Source of the DNA: Rhizobium sp. BK316
GTDB taxonomy: Bacteria; Pseudomonadota; Alphaproteobacteria; Rhizobiales; Rhizobiaceae
Direction of reading: 5' to 3'
Length of the DNA: 64,000 nt
Assembly (NCBI RefSeq): GCF_014193695.1
Contig: NZ_JACHZR010000003.1
Location: 434,001-498,000, forward strand
Part shown: positions 1-8,414 of the stretch, in pieces
How the letters are laid out: every line of letters starts with the position of its first letter
Numbering within the stretch: position 1 is the stretch's first letter
The notes under the pieces: model-generated
What the model was told of the DNA's origin: nothing
Seen by the model: only the letters and a program-made list of their open reading frames with translations
Databases searched by the model: none
Program-made: the position numbers and the translations under genes

Positions 1-561
1 AAAAGCGTGGTCGGGCCTCAGACGGTGGTGGTTTCGGTCGCCGCTGGCAAGACGCTGGCTTTCCTGGAAAAGCATCTCGGCGAAGCGGCCATGGTGCGCG
101 CGATGCCGAACACGCCTGCCATGGTCGGGCGCGGTGTGACCGGCGCCTTTGCCAATGCGCGTGTGAGCGCTAAACAGCGTGACGGCGTCAATGCTCTTCT
201 TCGTGTCTCCGGCCCTGTCGAATGGGTGCCCGCCGAATCCGACATCGATTCGGTGACGGCGCTCTCGGGCAGCGGGCCGGCTTATGTGTTCTATCTCGTC
301 GAGTGTATGGCAGAAGCGGGCCGTAAACTTGGCCTGCAGGCGGACCTTGCCATGCGTCTTGCGCGGGAAACTGTCGCGGGGGCTGGTGAGCTGCTGCACC
401 AGTCCCCCGACGACGCGGCGCGCCTGCGCCAGAACGTGACCTCGCCGGGCGGCACGACTGCGGCAGCACTTTCCGTGCTGATGGCGGAAGATGGCATGCA
501 GCCGCTGTTCGACCAGGCGCTCGCGGCAGCTCGCAAGCGCGCCGAAGAACTCGCCGGCTGA
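1..561 (+). CDS. proC: Pyrroline-5-carboxylate reductase, C-terminal part (cut by window edge)
   Basis: The reading frame is open from the first base, so the N-terminal NADP-binding Rossmann part lies outside the window and about 186 of the usual 270 or so residues remain. ProC makes the last step of proline synthesis, reducing 1-pyrroline-5-carboxylate with NAD(P)H in the cytosol. The fragment shows RAMPNTPAMVGRG and the family hallmark SGSGPAYVFYLVE followed by the helical dimerisation domain, including TSPGGTTAAALSVL. It ends 9 bp before a CsaA-like gene on the same strand, so the two are probably co-transcribed. The GTG at position 7 is an internal codon, not a start. Confidence 0.93.
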   Translation, partial: KSVVGPQTVVVSVAAGKTLAFLEKHLGEAAMVRAMPNTPAMVGRGVTGAFANARVSAKQRDGVNALLRVSGPVEWVPAESDIDSVTALSGSGPAYVFYLVECMAEAGRKLGLQADLAMRLARETVAGAGELLHQSPDDAARLRQNVTSPGGTTAAALSVLMAEDGMQPLFDQALAAARKRAEELAG

Positions 562-570
562 GAGAAGACC

Positions 571-912
571 GTGGCCGAAGAGATCACCTTTGCCGATTTC
601 GAGCGCGTCGATATCCGTGTCGGCACGGTCATCGAAGCAAATCCCTTTCCGGAAGCCCGCAAGCCGGCAATCAAACTGCTGATCGATTTCGGCTCCGAAA
701 TCGGTGTGAAGAAATCCTCCGCGCAGATCACGGTCCACTATTCGCCGGAGCGGCTCGTCGGACGGCAGGTCCTCGCCGTCGTCAACTTTCCGCCGCGCCA
801 GATCGGGCCGTTCCGCTCGGAAGTGCTCACACTCGGTTTTGCGGACGAGAAGGGCGACATCGTGCTTGCAGCGGTCGAACGTCCGGTGCCGAACGGTCAG
901 AGGCTGATGTAG
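571..912 (+). CDS. csaA: CsaA-like tRNA-binding / export chaperone protein
   Basis: A 113-residue protein starting at GTG, 9 bp after proC. It is a stand-alone tRNA-binding OB fold of the CsaA type: [12 protein letters not shown] near the N-terminus, SSAQITVHY in the middle and the [14 protein letters not shown] strand, ending in PNGQRLM. In Bacillus CsaA acts as a dimer with chaperone activity in protein export and binds tRNA; the role in rhizobia is inferred from the family. The length matches the family (about 110 residues). Confidence is high for the fold and moderate for the biological role. Confidence 0.88.
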   Translation: MAEEITFADFERVDIRVGTVIEANPFPEARKPAIKLLIDFGSEIGVKKSSAQITVHYSPERLVGRQVLAVVNFPPRQIGPFRSEVLTLGFADEKGDIVLAAVERPVPNGQRLM

Positions 913-956
913 GCGAGCCGACGCGAGTCATCGTCGGCGCGCGCGGTGGGAAGGAC

Positions 957-1526
957 TCAGTGGATATCGCGAGACAGCGGATCGGTCAGCGTAAAATCGT
1001 GGAAGACGGCTTCGAAACCGGCGCGTTGCGGCGAACAGAAGACGGGGCCGACCAGCACGTTCTCGAAAGCGGGATCGAACCAGGCGAGGCGGGCCATGCG
1101 CCATTCGTCCATCGTATCCGTGCTGTACTGGATAAAGATAGCGTCGCCATTGCGCGTGGCGCGCACTGAGATCGCATCGAAATCATGGCCGATACGGAAA
1201 GCCGACCAGTCGGAATTGCCGTTTGTGACCACAGCGCTGAAGTGCCTGGCCCCATCGGTATATTCGATGCCGCATTTTATCCAGTGCTTCTCATCGGCGC
1301 GGATCATCAGGCCAGCCTGATCGTAGAGCGCTTCGTAGTTGCCGGAGAAGGTGACCTCGGCGGTGAAATCGCCCTTGCGGCTTTCATGCAGGAAGTGGCC
1401 GTCGTCGCGGTGAAAGCCGTAATAGGTGCCCTGCCAGAAATCGGTCTTCTCGCCGGAGCGGACGTGAAGGCCGCCGTCGCGTTCCTCGAAGAAGGGCGGC
1501 GCGTTCAGCCAGGCCATGTGTTTCAT
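957..1526 (-). CDS. DUF1349 domain protein (concanavalin A-like fold)
   Basis: A 189-residue soluble protein with no signal peptide or membrane segment. The sequence fits the DUF1349 family, predicted to adopt a concanavalin A-like beta sandwich: FWQGTYYGFHRDDGHF near the N-terminus, QAGLMIRADEKHWIKCGIEY in the middle and GPVFCSPQRAGFEAVFHDF near the end. Relatives are sometimes labelled 'regulation of enolase protein 1', but no enzymatic role is established. It starts only 2 bp after the stop of the metallo-beta-lactamase-fold hydrolase upstream, so the two form an operon. It is convergent with csaA. Confidence 0.82.
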   Translation of the reverse strand: MKHMAWLNAPPFFEERDGGLHVRSGEKTDFWQGTYYGFHRDDGHFLHESRKGDFTAEVTFSGNYEALYDQAGLMIRADEKHWIKCGIEYTDGARHFSAVVTNGNSDWSAFRIGHDFDAISVRATRNGDAIFIQYSTDTMDEWRMARLAWFDPAFENVLVGPVFCSPQRAGFEAVFHDFTLTDPLSRDIH

Positions 1527-1528
1527 GC

Positions 1529-2173
1529 TCAGATCTCCCGCAGGAAGGGATTATTACGGCGTTCGTCGCCGATGCGGCTGCCGGGGCCGTGTCCGCAGAT
1601 GAAGCCGACGTCGTCGCCGAGCGGCAGCACCTTGTCCCGGATGGAATCGAGAAGCTGGCGATGATTGCCGCCCGGCAGGTCGGTGCGGCCGATCGAGCCG
1701 TTGAAGAGCACATCGCCGAGATGGGCGAAGTTCTGGGCGCGGTTGAAATAGATGACGTGGCCCGGCGCATGGCCCGGCGTGTGATAGACCTCGAATTCGT
1801 GCGAGCCGAAGGAGACCTTGTCGCCATCCTTCAGCCAGCGGTCGGGCGTGACGTTCTGCAGGCCCTGCACGCCATATTTCGCGGCCTGGGTCTCGATGCG
1901 CAGCAGGAGTGGCAGATCATCCTCATGCGGGCCGACGATGTCGATGCCGAGCTTGTCCTTGAGCTCCTTGGCACCGCCCGCATGATCGAGATGGCCGTGG
2001 GTCAGCCAGATTTCCTTGATCTTGAGGCCGTGCTCCTCGATCACGCCCGCAATGAGCGAGACATCGCCGCCGGGGTCGACGACCACGCCTTCCTTCGTAT
2101 CGGGATCGAAGAGAATGGTGCAGTTCTGCTGGAAGGGTGTCACCGGAATGATACCGGCCTGGAGCATGCCCAT
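1529..2173 (-). CDS. Metallo-beta-lactamase-fold hydrolase (glyoxalase II-like)
   Basis: A 214-residue MBL-fold protein. The metal-binding motif THGHLDHAGG is clear, with further ligands expected from HTPGHAPGHV and the C-terminal CGHGPGS. This architecture is shared by GloB/YcbL-type hydrolases that cleave thioesters such as S-lactoylglutathione, but the substrate cannot be read from sequence. I chose the ATG of MGMLQAGIIPVTPFQQNC because homology begins there; the frame is open further upstream to 2257, but that extension is low-complexity and has no good ribosome site. An ATG two codons downstream is possible. It is the first gene of a two-gene operon with the DUF1349 protein. Confidence 0.85.
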   Translation of the reverse strand: MGMLQAGIIPVTPFQQNCTILFDPDTKEGVVVDPGGDVSLIAGVIEEHGLKIKEIWLTHGHLDHAGGAKELKDKLGIDIVGPHEDDLPLLLRIETQAAKYGVQGLQNVTPDRWLKDGDKVSFGSHEFEVYHTPGHAPGHVIYFNRAQNFAHLGDVLFNGSIGRTDLPGGNHRQLLDSIRDKVLPLGDDVGFICGHGPGSRIGDERRNNPFLREI

Positions 2174-2452
2174 GAATGCCTCGCTTCGCGTCTTCAATGA
2201 CCTGTCTCTATAGGCGCAAACGCAGTCGAAGGCAGCCGGAATTTTCGGCAGACTCACGCGAAAAAGACAAGCCGCAACAGGAATTTATCGGCTTTTCAAA
2301 GGGTGGGTCGTGATGCTCTCCGGCGGGTTTATTCCATTTTTTCAGATGCTTATCGAGGATTTCCTCGTGCCGTTCGTCAGCCAGTTCGTGCGCCGCGGAA
2401 CATCCTCGCAACCCACGCGTTGTCAGCCCATCACAACAAGGGAGACCTTACA

Positions 2453-3070
2453 ATGACCTTGAAGAGAAACCTTCTGCTGGCCGGCGCCTTTCTGGCCGCA
2501 AGCGCCGGCTTCGCCCAGGCGGACATGGTGGCGACGTCCATCAACGACCTCAACATCCGCTCCGGCCCCGGCCCGCAATATCCTTCCGTCGGTCTTGCCA
2601 CGCGCGGCTCGACCGCCGTGCTCGATGGCTGTATCGAAGGCAGCCGCTGGTGCCGTGTCGACGTGAATGGCGTGCGCGGCTGGGTCTATGCCGAATATCT
2701 GCAGGTCGATCAGGGCGGCTCGCCCGTCATCGTCGAGCAGCACCGCGCCGATCTCGGCGTGCCTGTCGTGACTTATGAAACGACCTCCAGCGTCGTGCCG
2801 GCAGAGCCTATGCCCGCACCGGGCGACGAGTTGATCGGCCCGGTCGGCTCGGTCGAGGCCATCACGCCGCCAGACGAAGTCCGCACCTATATCGACACGA
2901 CCCCGACACAGACCGTGCAGCTTGGCGGCGATGTCGTCGTCGGTGCCGAAGTGCCCGCCGACGTAACCTTCCAGACGATCCCGGATTACCAGTACCGCTA
3001 TGTCCGCATCAACGACCGGCCAGTGCTGGTCGATCCGGGCACGCGCCGCATCGTCTATGTCTATCAATAA
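2453..3070 (+). CDS. Secreted SH3b / DUF1236 protein
   Basis: A 205-residue exported protein. Residues 1-23 form a signal peptide (MTLKRN, then LLLAGAFLAASAGFAQA). A bacterial SH3 domain follows (ATSINDLNIRSGPGPQYPSVG to CRVDVNGVRGWVYAEYL), then a flexible linker, then a C-terminal DUF1236-like module (QTIPDYQYRYVRINDRPVLV, ending RRIVYVYQ). SH3b domains often bind cell-wall peptides, so a periplasmic envelope role is inferred. The start is fixed by GGAGA 8 bp upstream and by the signal peptide; the same frame is open from 2303 but that part is not protein-like. Confidence 0.85.
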   Translation: MTLKRNLLLAGAFLAASAGFAQADMVATSINDLNIRSGPGPQYPSVGLATRGSTAVLDGCIEGSRWCRVDVNGVRGWVYAEYLQVDQGGSPVIVEQHRADLGVPVVTYETTSSVVPAEPMPAPGDELIGPVGSVEAITPPDEVRTYIDTTPTQTVQLGGDVVVGAEVPADVTFQTIPDYQYRYVRINDRPVLVDPGTRRIVYVYQ

Positions 3071-3082
3071 GCTCAAGGGGAG

Positions 3083-3102
3083 AGGCGGCCATGCGGCCGC
3101 CT
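3083..3102 (+). terminator. Hairpin after the SH3b/DUF1236 gene
   Basis: A perfect 8-bp stem (AGGCGGCC / GGCCGCCT) with a 4-base loop lies 12 bp after the stop and is followed by TCGGTTTGT. The T-run is weak, so this is a probable rather than a classic intrinsic terminator. Confidence 0.5.
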
Positions 3103-3364
3103 TCGGTTTGTCGGCGGCCTCGCCTCCACTTGGCGTCATCCTCAGCCTCCTGCCTGATATCTGTTGCTGATGGGCGACCGCAGATGCTCGGGACGAGACC
3201 GGGCAAGACGAAAAAGCAAGCGTATCCGCCCGGGGCGATCTTTATAAGCTCTCGCATGGGTTGCCAGAATTCTCTACTTCTCCTCCTGAATATGATAATA
3301 TTCCAATATGTCATCCGGTGATGGCATGAGTCGGCGATCGGGGAGATCGTCAGAGGAGGAAATT

Positions 3365-3631
3365 ATGGAAGCGCTACTTCCGCTCATCACACAATTGATT
3401 GCGGGTGCTGTTGGCGGCAATGTCGCAAGTGCTGCACTCAAGCAGCAGGCGATCAACGTCGTTGCCCGCACGATCGCGGGCGCTATCGGCGGTATCGGCG
3501 GCGGCATGTTGCTCAGCATGCTCGGTGGCGAAGCGGCAATGACCGGGCTGATCGCCGATGGCATCGGCGGGCTGATCGGCGGCGGCATCCTTTCGACGCT
3601 CGCCGGGCTGGTCATGGCCAAGGCACGCTGA
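3365..3631 (+). CDS. Small glycine-rich membrane protein, unknown function
   Basis: An 88-residue protein dominated by small and hydrophobic residues: LLPLITQLIAGAVGGNVASAA, then ARTIAGAIGGIGGGMLLSML and IADGIGGLIGGGILSTLAGLV, suggesting two or three glycine-zipper-like membrane helices. I do not recognise a named family. The start at MEALLPLI is supported by a strong ribosome site (AGAGGAGG, 6 bp before the ATG); the frame is open from 3308 without such a site. The gene stands alone between the SH3b gene and a gene-poor stretch. Confidence 0.65.
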   Translation: MEALLPLITQLIAGAVGGNVASAALKQQAINVVARTIAGAIGGIGGGMLLSMLGGEAAMTGLIADGIGGLIGGGILSTLAGLVMAKAR

Positions 3632-3706
3632 AGGTTCGAGCGCTCTGGACGCTGGACAACGAAACGCCCCGGCAGACGTAAGCGTCTGGCCGGATTGGCT
3701 GAGGTC

Positions 3707-4222
3707 TTATTCGGCGGCGGTTGCAGCGGCCGGATAGATTCCCTTCATGCAGTCGTTCATCAGCGTTCCCGAGATCGTCTCCGACGTGAGGCGATACGGC
3801 TGATTTTGGACATAGGGTGACTTCCGCGGCCAAGCCGGTCGGGAAGCACTCGGAGAGGCTCTAAGTTCTTCCGGGAAGAATCTAGGCAAATGCCCTTCGG
3901 CTTTTCAGCCGGGTTGAAGTCATTGCCCACGCCGGATGGCAATTGCCATGTTGATGCAGTTCGCCTGGGCGGAAACATCCATCATCTTGCTGCCGCGCTA
4001 CGCGATCGGCCGCACGTAAGCGTCGGGAAGGGCTGGCGCTTAGGCGTTTGACCGTTGCCGTGTCCAGCTTCTCGACGGAGTAGGCATCTTGAAGCCGAGG
4101 ATCTCGGTGACTTGCGCAGGCGCTGATTGTGTTTCAGTGAGTTTGAAGACCTTGCCCCCTCCGGCGCGTTTGCGCCATGTCTGTTGATTGTTGTCCCCAT
4201 TACGTTCTATCCACTGACGCAA
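3707..4222 (-). pseudogene. Decayed coding DNA, unidentified
   Basis: This stretch has no intact gene, but reading right to left the minus strand gives protein-like segments in changing frames: MRQWIERNGDNNQQTW from 4222, then after a shift DAYSVEKLDTATVKRLSAS, then MMDVSAQANCINMAIAIRRG ending in a stop, and finally LTSETISGTLMNDCMKGIYP ending at 3707. Codon choice in these pieces resembles neighbouring genes. An 11-bp perfect direct repeat (ACGTAAGCGTC) sits at 3676-3686 and 4014-4024. I read this as remains of one or more genes broken by indels, but cannot name them; it may also be chance. Confidence 0.35.
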
Positions 4223-4405
4223 GGGGAAACTGCGCGTTGCGTTGGAGATTTGTCGGGCGGGCTTTAGTTTTCGGGAAAAGAACAGTCCGTGCGGGGCTCC
4301 CGCAAAGTTTAGGGAAGCTATCGGCGACGTAAATTCATGTCACCAAGGCTGGCATATTTTTATGAAAACGTCGCTGACATCGCGCTAAGAGAGAGGAAAT
4401 GCCGA

Positions 4406-4897
4406 GTGCCACGACAGACCAGCTCGAAAGCAGGCAAACCTGAGCCGCTGGCCACGCCGATGGAGGATGTCGGCATCATCGATTTCGAGATCATCGAGCT
4501 GTTCTTCTTCGCCTATCGCGACTTCGTATCCGATCCCGACGCCATTCTCGAAAAGAGTGGCTTCGGGCGGGCTCATCACCGCGTCGTGCACTTCGTCAAC
4601 CGCAATCCAGGCATGACGGTCGCCGATCTGCTCGATACGCTGAAGATCACCAAGCAGAGCCTCGCAAGAGTGCTGAAACAACTGATCGATTCAGGCTATA
4701 TTCGGCAGGTGGCAGGCCCGGAGGATCGCCGCCAGCGCAAGCTCTATCCCACCAAATCGGGCAGGGAGCTGGCACTGGCGCTTGCCGAGCCGCAATCACG
4801 CCGTATTGAACGGGCATTCGAGGGAGCTTCCCCGGAGGCGCGGGAGGGCGTAAAGGCATTCCTCAGAGGCATGCGAGACAGACAGAAGGCGGGTTGA
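4406..4897 (+). CDS. MarR-family transcriptional regulator (PetP-like)
   Basis: A 163-residue winged-helix regulator. The helix-turn-helix and wing are visible as NPGMTVADLLDTLKITKQSL, ARVLKQLIDSGYIRQ and GPEDRRQRKLYPT. The GTG at 4406 (V-PRQTSSKAGK) is preceded by GAGAGAGG at 8-10 bp; an upstream start at 4337 would be non-conserved. Its stop abuts the ATG of the response regulator and the kinase follows, so MarR, response regulator and kinase form one operon. The MarR + OmpR-regulator pair resembles petP-petR of Rhodobacter, but the name is an inference. Confidence 0.85.
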   Translation: MPRQTSSKAGKPEPLATPMEDVGIIDFEIIELFFFAYRDFVSDPDAILEKSGFGRAHHRVVHFVNRNPGMTVADLLDTLKITKQSLARVLKQLIDSGYIRQVAGPEDRRQRKLYPTKSGRELALALAEPQSRRIERAFEGASPEAREGVKAFLRGMRDRQKAG

Positions 4898-5599
4898 ATG
4901 GCGGTGAAAACAGGCATTTCCGATGATGCGGCGCATCTTCTCGTCGTCGACGACGACACCCGTATCCGCGCGCTCCTGAACCGCTACCTGACGGAAAACG
5001 GTTTTCGTGTGACCATTGCCTCCGATGGGGCGGAGGCGCAGCGCAAGCTCGCGGGGCTCGATTTCGACCTCATCATCATGGACGTGATGATGCCGGGGGA
5101 ATCCGGCATCGACGTGACGCGCGGGCTCAGGGCCGTGAAGAACGTGCCGATCATCATGCTGACCGCACTTGCCGAATCCGACAACCGCATCGCCGGTCTC
5201 GAGGCAGGTGCCGACGACTATCTCTCCAAGCCTTTCGATCCGCGCGAACTGGTGCTGCGCGTCAACAACATCCTGCGACGCAACAGCGGCGGCGATACGC
5301 CGAAGATCGAGCAGATCATGTTCGGCCCCTATACTTTTTCGCTGACGCGCAAGGAGTTGAAGAAGGCGGCGGAAGTAATCCGCCTGACGGATCGTGAGCA
5401 GGAGATCATGCTGCTTTTTGCCCGTCGGGCCGGCGACACGATCCCGCGGCACGAGTTGATCGGAGACGATGCGGAAGTCGGCGAACGCACCATCGACGTT
5501 CAGATCAACCGCCTGCGCCGCAAGATCGAGGACGATCCTGCCAATCCGGTCTGGCTGCAGACTGTGCGCGGTATCGGATACAGGCTGAGCATCGACTGA
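4898..5599 (+). CDS. OmpR-family response regulator (PetR-like)
   Basis: A 233-residue two-component regulator. The receiver domain (about 13-125) has the acidic triad VVDDD, the phospho-acceptor Asp62 in LIIMDVMMPG, a Thr in IIMLTAL and the conserved Lys in YLSKPFDPREL. The C-terminal winged-helix DNA-binding domain (about 140-230) shows LTDREQEIMLLFARR and DVQINRLRRKIEDDP, ending RGIGYRLSID. It directly abuts the MarR gene and is 25 bp before the histidine kinase, which is its probable partner. The target genes cannot be read from the window. Confidence 0.92.
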   Translation: MAVKTGISDDAAHLLVVDDDTRIRALLNRYLTENGFRVTIASDGAEAQRKLAGLDFDLIIMDVMMPGESGIDVTRGLRAVKNVPIIMLTALAESDNRIAGLEAGADDYLSKPFDPRELVLRVNNILRRNSGGDTPKIEQIMFGPYTFSLTRKELKKAAEVIRLTDREQEIMLLFARRAGDTIPRHELIGDDAEVGERTIDVQINRLRRKIEDDPANPVWLQTVRGIGYRLSID

Positions 5600-5624
5600 A
5601 ACGACAGGTTCGGGACCGGCGCAA

Positions 5625-7001
5625 ATGGTGACATTCGACAGCCTGCGGCGGGAAGACCGCTCTCCTGCACCCGGCTGGCGCTGGTTCGTCCGCTGGCTGC
5701 GCCGCCGATTGCCGACAGGCCTCTATACGCGTTCGCTGCTCATCATCATCATTCCGATGGTGCTTCTGCAGTCGGTCGTCGCAGCTGTGTTCATGGAGCG
5801 TCACTGGCAGATGGTGACGGAGCGGCTGTCGCTTGCCGTGACCCGAGATATCGCCGCCATTATCGAGATCATCGACACCTTTCCGCAGGATGCCGATTAC
5901 AGCGATATAACCCGCATTGCCCGCGATCAGCTCAACTTGCAGATTTCAATCGAGCCGGATGGAGATCTGCCGCCGCCGCGCGAAAAGCCGTTTTTCTCGA
6001 TTCTCGACGGCATTCTGAGCGACGAGATCACCGAGGAAATCCGCCGTCCGTTCTGGATCGATACGGTCGGCAATTCCAACCTCATCGAGATCCGCATCAA
6101 GCTCGACAACCGCATCCTGCGCGTCATCACGAAGCGCAGCCAGGCCTATGCATCGAATACCCATATCTTCATTCTCTGGATGGTCGGCGCGTCACTGGTG
6201 CTAATCGCGATCTCGATCCTCTTCCTGCGCGGCCAGATCCGGCCGATCCTCAATCTGGCGCGGGCGGCGGAAAATTTCGGCAAGGGACAGAAGGCCGATA
6301 GTTTCTATCCGCGCGGCGCTGACGAGGTTCGCCGGGCCGGCCTTGCTTTCATTCTCATGCGTGAGCGTATCGAGCGGCAGATGGAGCAGCGCACCGCGAT
6401 GCTCTCAGGCGTCAGCCACGACCTTAGAACCATCCTGACGCGTTTCAAGCTGCAGCTGGCGCTCGCCGGGGATAACCCTGATCTTGCCGGGCTCAATGAA
6501 GACGTCAACGACATGCAGACCATGCTGGAGGCCTATATGGCCTTTGCCAAGGGTGAGGTGGAGGAGGATGTCGGCGAGCTGAAGCTCAGCGAGATCTTCG
6601 AGAAGCTCGAGATCGATTTCGAGCTTCACGGCAAGGTGTTGACCTATTCCATCGAGGGCGAGGACCATATCTCGGTGCGCCCCAATGCCTTCCTGCGACT
6701 TGTGACCAATCTCGCCTCGAATGCAAGGCGTTACGCCGACACGCTCCATATCGAGGCCAAGCATGGTGCGAAATGGCTGACGATCGTCTTCGATGACAAT
6801 GGTCCCGGCATTCCGGAGAAGTACCGGGAGGATGTGTTCAAGCCGTTCTTCCGGCTGGATAGCGCACGCAATCTCGATGCTTCGGGCACTGGTCTCGGGC
6901 TTGCCATCGTGAGGGATATCGCGCGCAGCCACGGCGGCAACATCACGCTTGGCGACGGCCCGCTTGGAGGGCTGAGAGCGACGGTACGTATTCCAGCCTA
7001 A
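5625..7001 (+). CDS. EnvZ-type membrane sensor histidine kinase
   Basis: A 458-residue sensor kinase. Two membrane helices (about 35-58, SLLIIIIPMVLLQSVVAAVF, and about 178-203, FILWMVGASLVLIAISILFL) flank a periplasmic domain of about 120 residues. A HAMP linker follows, then the H-box with phospho-acceptor His265 (SGVSHDLRTILTRFKLQ), and the ATPase domain with N-box LVTNLASNARRYAD, G1 DDNGPGIP and G2 SGTGLGLAI. The H-box reads HDLRTI where HDLRTP is more usual. It is the last gene of the MarR-regulator-kinase operon and shares 4 bp with the convergent HxlR gene. Confidence 0.92.
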   Translation: MVTFDSLRREDRSPAPGWRWFVRWLRRRLPTGLYTRSLLIIIIPMVLLQSVVAAVFMERHWQMVTERLSLAVTRDIAAIIEIIDTFPQDADYSDITRIARDQLNLQISIEPDGDLPPPREKPFFSILDGILSDEITEEIRRPFWIDTVGNSNLIEIRIKLDNRILRVITKRSQAYASNTHIFILWMVGASLVLIAISILFLRGQIRPILNLARAAENFGKGQKADSFYPRGADEVRRAGLAFILMRERIERQMEQRTAMLSGVSHDLRTILTRFKLQLALAGDNPDLAGLNEDVNDMQTMLEAYMAFAKGEVEEDVGELKLSEIFEKLEIDFELHGKVLTYSIEGEDHISVRPNAFLRLVTNLASNARRYADTLHIEAKHGAKWLTIVFDDNGPGIPEKYREDVFKPFFRLDSARNLDASGTGLGLAIVRDIARSHGGNITLGDGPLGGLRATVRIPA

Positions 7002-7378
7002 TTCCTGGCCGCCGATTTGGAGGTGTCGAATTCATTCAGGTGGATGACGATCCAGCGCCATAGCGAGACGACCTGCGTCAGCAATTCGCGGCCGAGCGGC
7101 GTCAGCTCGTATTCCACGCGCGGCGGCACCTGCGGATAGAGCGTGCGGATGACGAGGCCGTCGCTTTCGAGCGTGCGCAGGGTCTGTGTCAGCACCTTCT
7201 GGCTGATATCCTCCACCCGCTCCAGCACCCTTGAAAACCGCAAGGGGCCATCGGCCTCGGAAAGCACGTGCAGGACGCGCAGCGGCCATTTCGCAGCGGC
7301 GCGTTCCAGCATCTGCCGGGCTCGCGCATCCTGCTCGTCGCTCATGTTGCGGCAGAAATCGAAGATATCGTCTTTCAT
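6998..7378 (-). CDS. HxlR-family transcriptional regulator
   Basis: A 126-residue winged-helix regulator of the HxlR type: KWPLRVLHVLSEADGPLRFS, EDISQKVLTQTLRTLESDGL and the wing PQVPPRVEYELTPLGREL. HxlR proteins usually act as dimers controlling a neighbouring oxidoreductase or stress gene. I chose the ATG (MKDDIFDFC); a GTG three codons upstream (7387) is an alternative. It is divergent from a short-chain dehydrogenase 98 bp away, which is its likely target and carries palindromes in the shared promoter region. Its stop overlaps the kinase stop by 4 bp. The Cys in the N-terminal FCRNMSDE could be a sensor residue, as in some HxlR relatives. Confidence 0.88.
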   Translation of the reverse strand: MKDDIFDFCRNMSDEQDARARQMLERAAAKWPLRVLHVLSEADGPLRFSRVLERVEDISQKVLTQTLRTLESDGLVIRTLYPQVPPRVEYELTPLGRELLTQVVSLWRWIVIHLNEFDTSKSAARN

Positions 7379-7409
7379 CGTGGTCACTTTCAGGTGCGTA
7401 TAGATCTCT

Positions 7410-7445
7410 AAGGTACCTTCTTTCTAATGGAAACAATAGGTCCTA
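7410..7445. promoter_or_regulatory. Candidate HxlR operator
   Basis: The divergent intergenic region carries a perfect 10-bp palindrome AAGGTACCTT (7410-7419) and, 17 bp later, the near-palindrome TAGGTCCTA (7437-7445). They sit between the HxlR regulator and the SDR gene it probably controls, where dimeric winged-helix regulators usually bind. Binding is inferred from position and symmetry only. Confidence 0.45.
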
Positions 7446-7476
7446 AATGGATGGGGAACCGAAAAGGAGGTTTCCA

Positions 7477-8349
7477 ATGTCGAAGGTTTGGTTGATTACA
7501 GGAAGTTCGCGCGGCCTTGGCCGGGCGTTGGCAAATGCCGTGCTCGAAGCTGGTGACAAGCTGGTTGCGACGGCGCGCGATCCGGGCCAGCTTGCCGATC
7601 TCGTCGAAACGTATGGCCCACGCGTTCTCGCGTTGCCACTCGATGTGACCGATGAGGCGGCGGCTGAGACTGTGGTGAAGACCGCGGTCGAAACATTCGG
7701 CCGGCTCGACGTGCTGGTCAACAATGCAGGTTACGGCAATGTCGCGCCGATCGAGGATACGAGCCTTGCGGATTTCCGGGCACAGATCGAGACAAATCTC
7801 TTCGGCACAATCATCATGACAAAGGCGGCGATCCCGGTCATGCGCGGGCAGGGGGCAGGGCATATCATCCAGTTCTCGTCCGTCGGCGGCAGGATTGGGC
7901 CTGTCGGACGTGCGCCCTATGCGGCGGCGAAATGGGGCGTCGAAGGCTTTTCCGAAGTGCTCTCCAAGGAGGTCGGACCGCTCGGCATCAAGGTGACAGT
8001 GATCGAGCCCGGCGGTTTCCGTACGGATTTCGCCGGCTCCTCGACGGTTCTTTTCGAAGGCCGTCCGGAATATGCCGAAACAGTCGGCGCCATAGCAGAT
8101 TACCAGCGCAACTATAATGGCCGCCAGCCCGGCGATCCGACCAAGGCGGCTGCCGTGGTGCTGCATATTGCTTCGCTCGATGCGCCGCCGCTGCGACTGC
8201 TGCTCGGCAGCGATGCGGCTGCAGCGGTAGAAAAGGCGGATGCCGCGCGAATGGAGGCCGATCGCACATGGCGTGTCGTCAGCCAGTCGACCGATTTCGA
8301 ACAGGGCGGAGGTGCCAAGCCTATGCCCTGGGAGAAGAAGGCCGGCTGA
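7477..8349 (+). CDS. Short-chain dehydrogenase/reductase (SDR)
   Basis: A 290-residue classical SDR. The cofactor motif TGSSRGLG (residues 8-15), DVTDEAAAE, the NNAGYG strand, the catalytic Ser in FSSVGGRIG and the YAAAK dyad are all present; the Arg after the first strand (TARDP) suggests NADP(H). Substrate is unknown; relatives are annotated as generic oxidoreductases. The start at MSKVWLI has a strong AAAGGAGG 7 bp upstream; the longer frame from 7447 is unlikely. It is divergently arranged with the HxlR regulator. Confidence 0.9.
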   Translation: MSKVWLITGSSRGLGRALANAVLEAGDKLVATARDPGQLADLVETYGPRVLALPLDVTDEAAAETVVKTAVETFGRLDVLVNNAGYGNVAPIEDTSLADFRAQIETNLFGTIIMTKAAIPVMRGQGAGHIIQFSSVGGRIGPVGRAPYAAAKWGVEGFSEVLSKEVGPLGIKVTVIEPGGFRTDFAGSSTVLFEGRPEYAETVGAIADYQRNYNGRQPGDPTKAAAVVLHIASLDAPPLRLLLGSDAAAAVEKADAARMEADRTWRVVSQSTDFEQGGGAKPMPWEKKAG

Positions 8350-8361
8350 GATATCGACAAA

Positions 8362-8393
8362 AGAAGAGCGCCGCTCTGTGGCGGCGCTCTTCT
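8362..8393. terminator. Bidirectional hairpin terminator
   Basis: A perfect 13-bp inverted repeat (AGAAGAGCGCCGC / GCGGCGCTCTTCT) with a 6-base loop lies between the convergent SDR and BA14K genes and can end transcription from both sides. T-tracts are short. Confidence 0.7.
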
Positions 8394-8414
8394 CGTCAGA
8401 GTGTTTTCTGCCTA

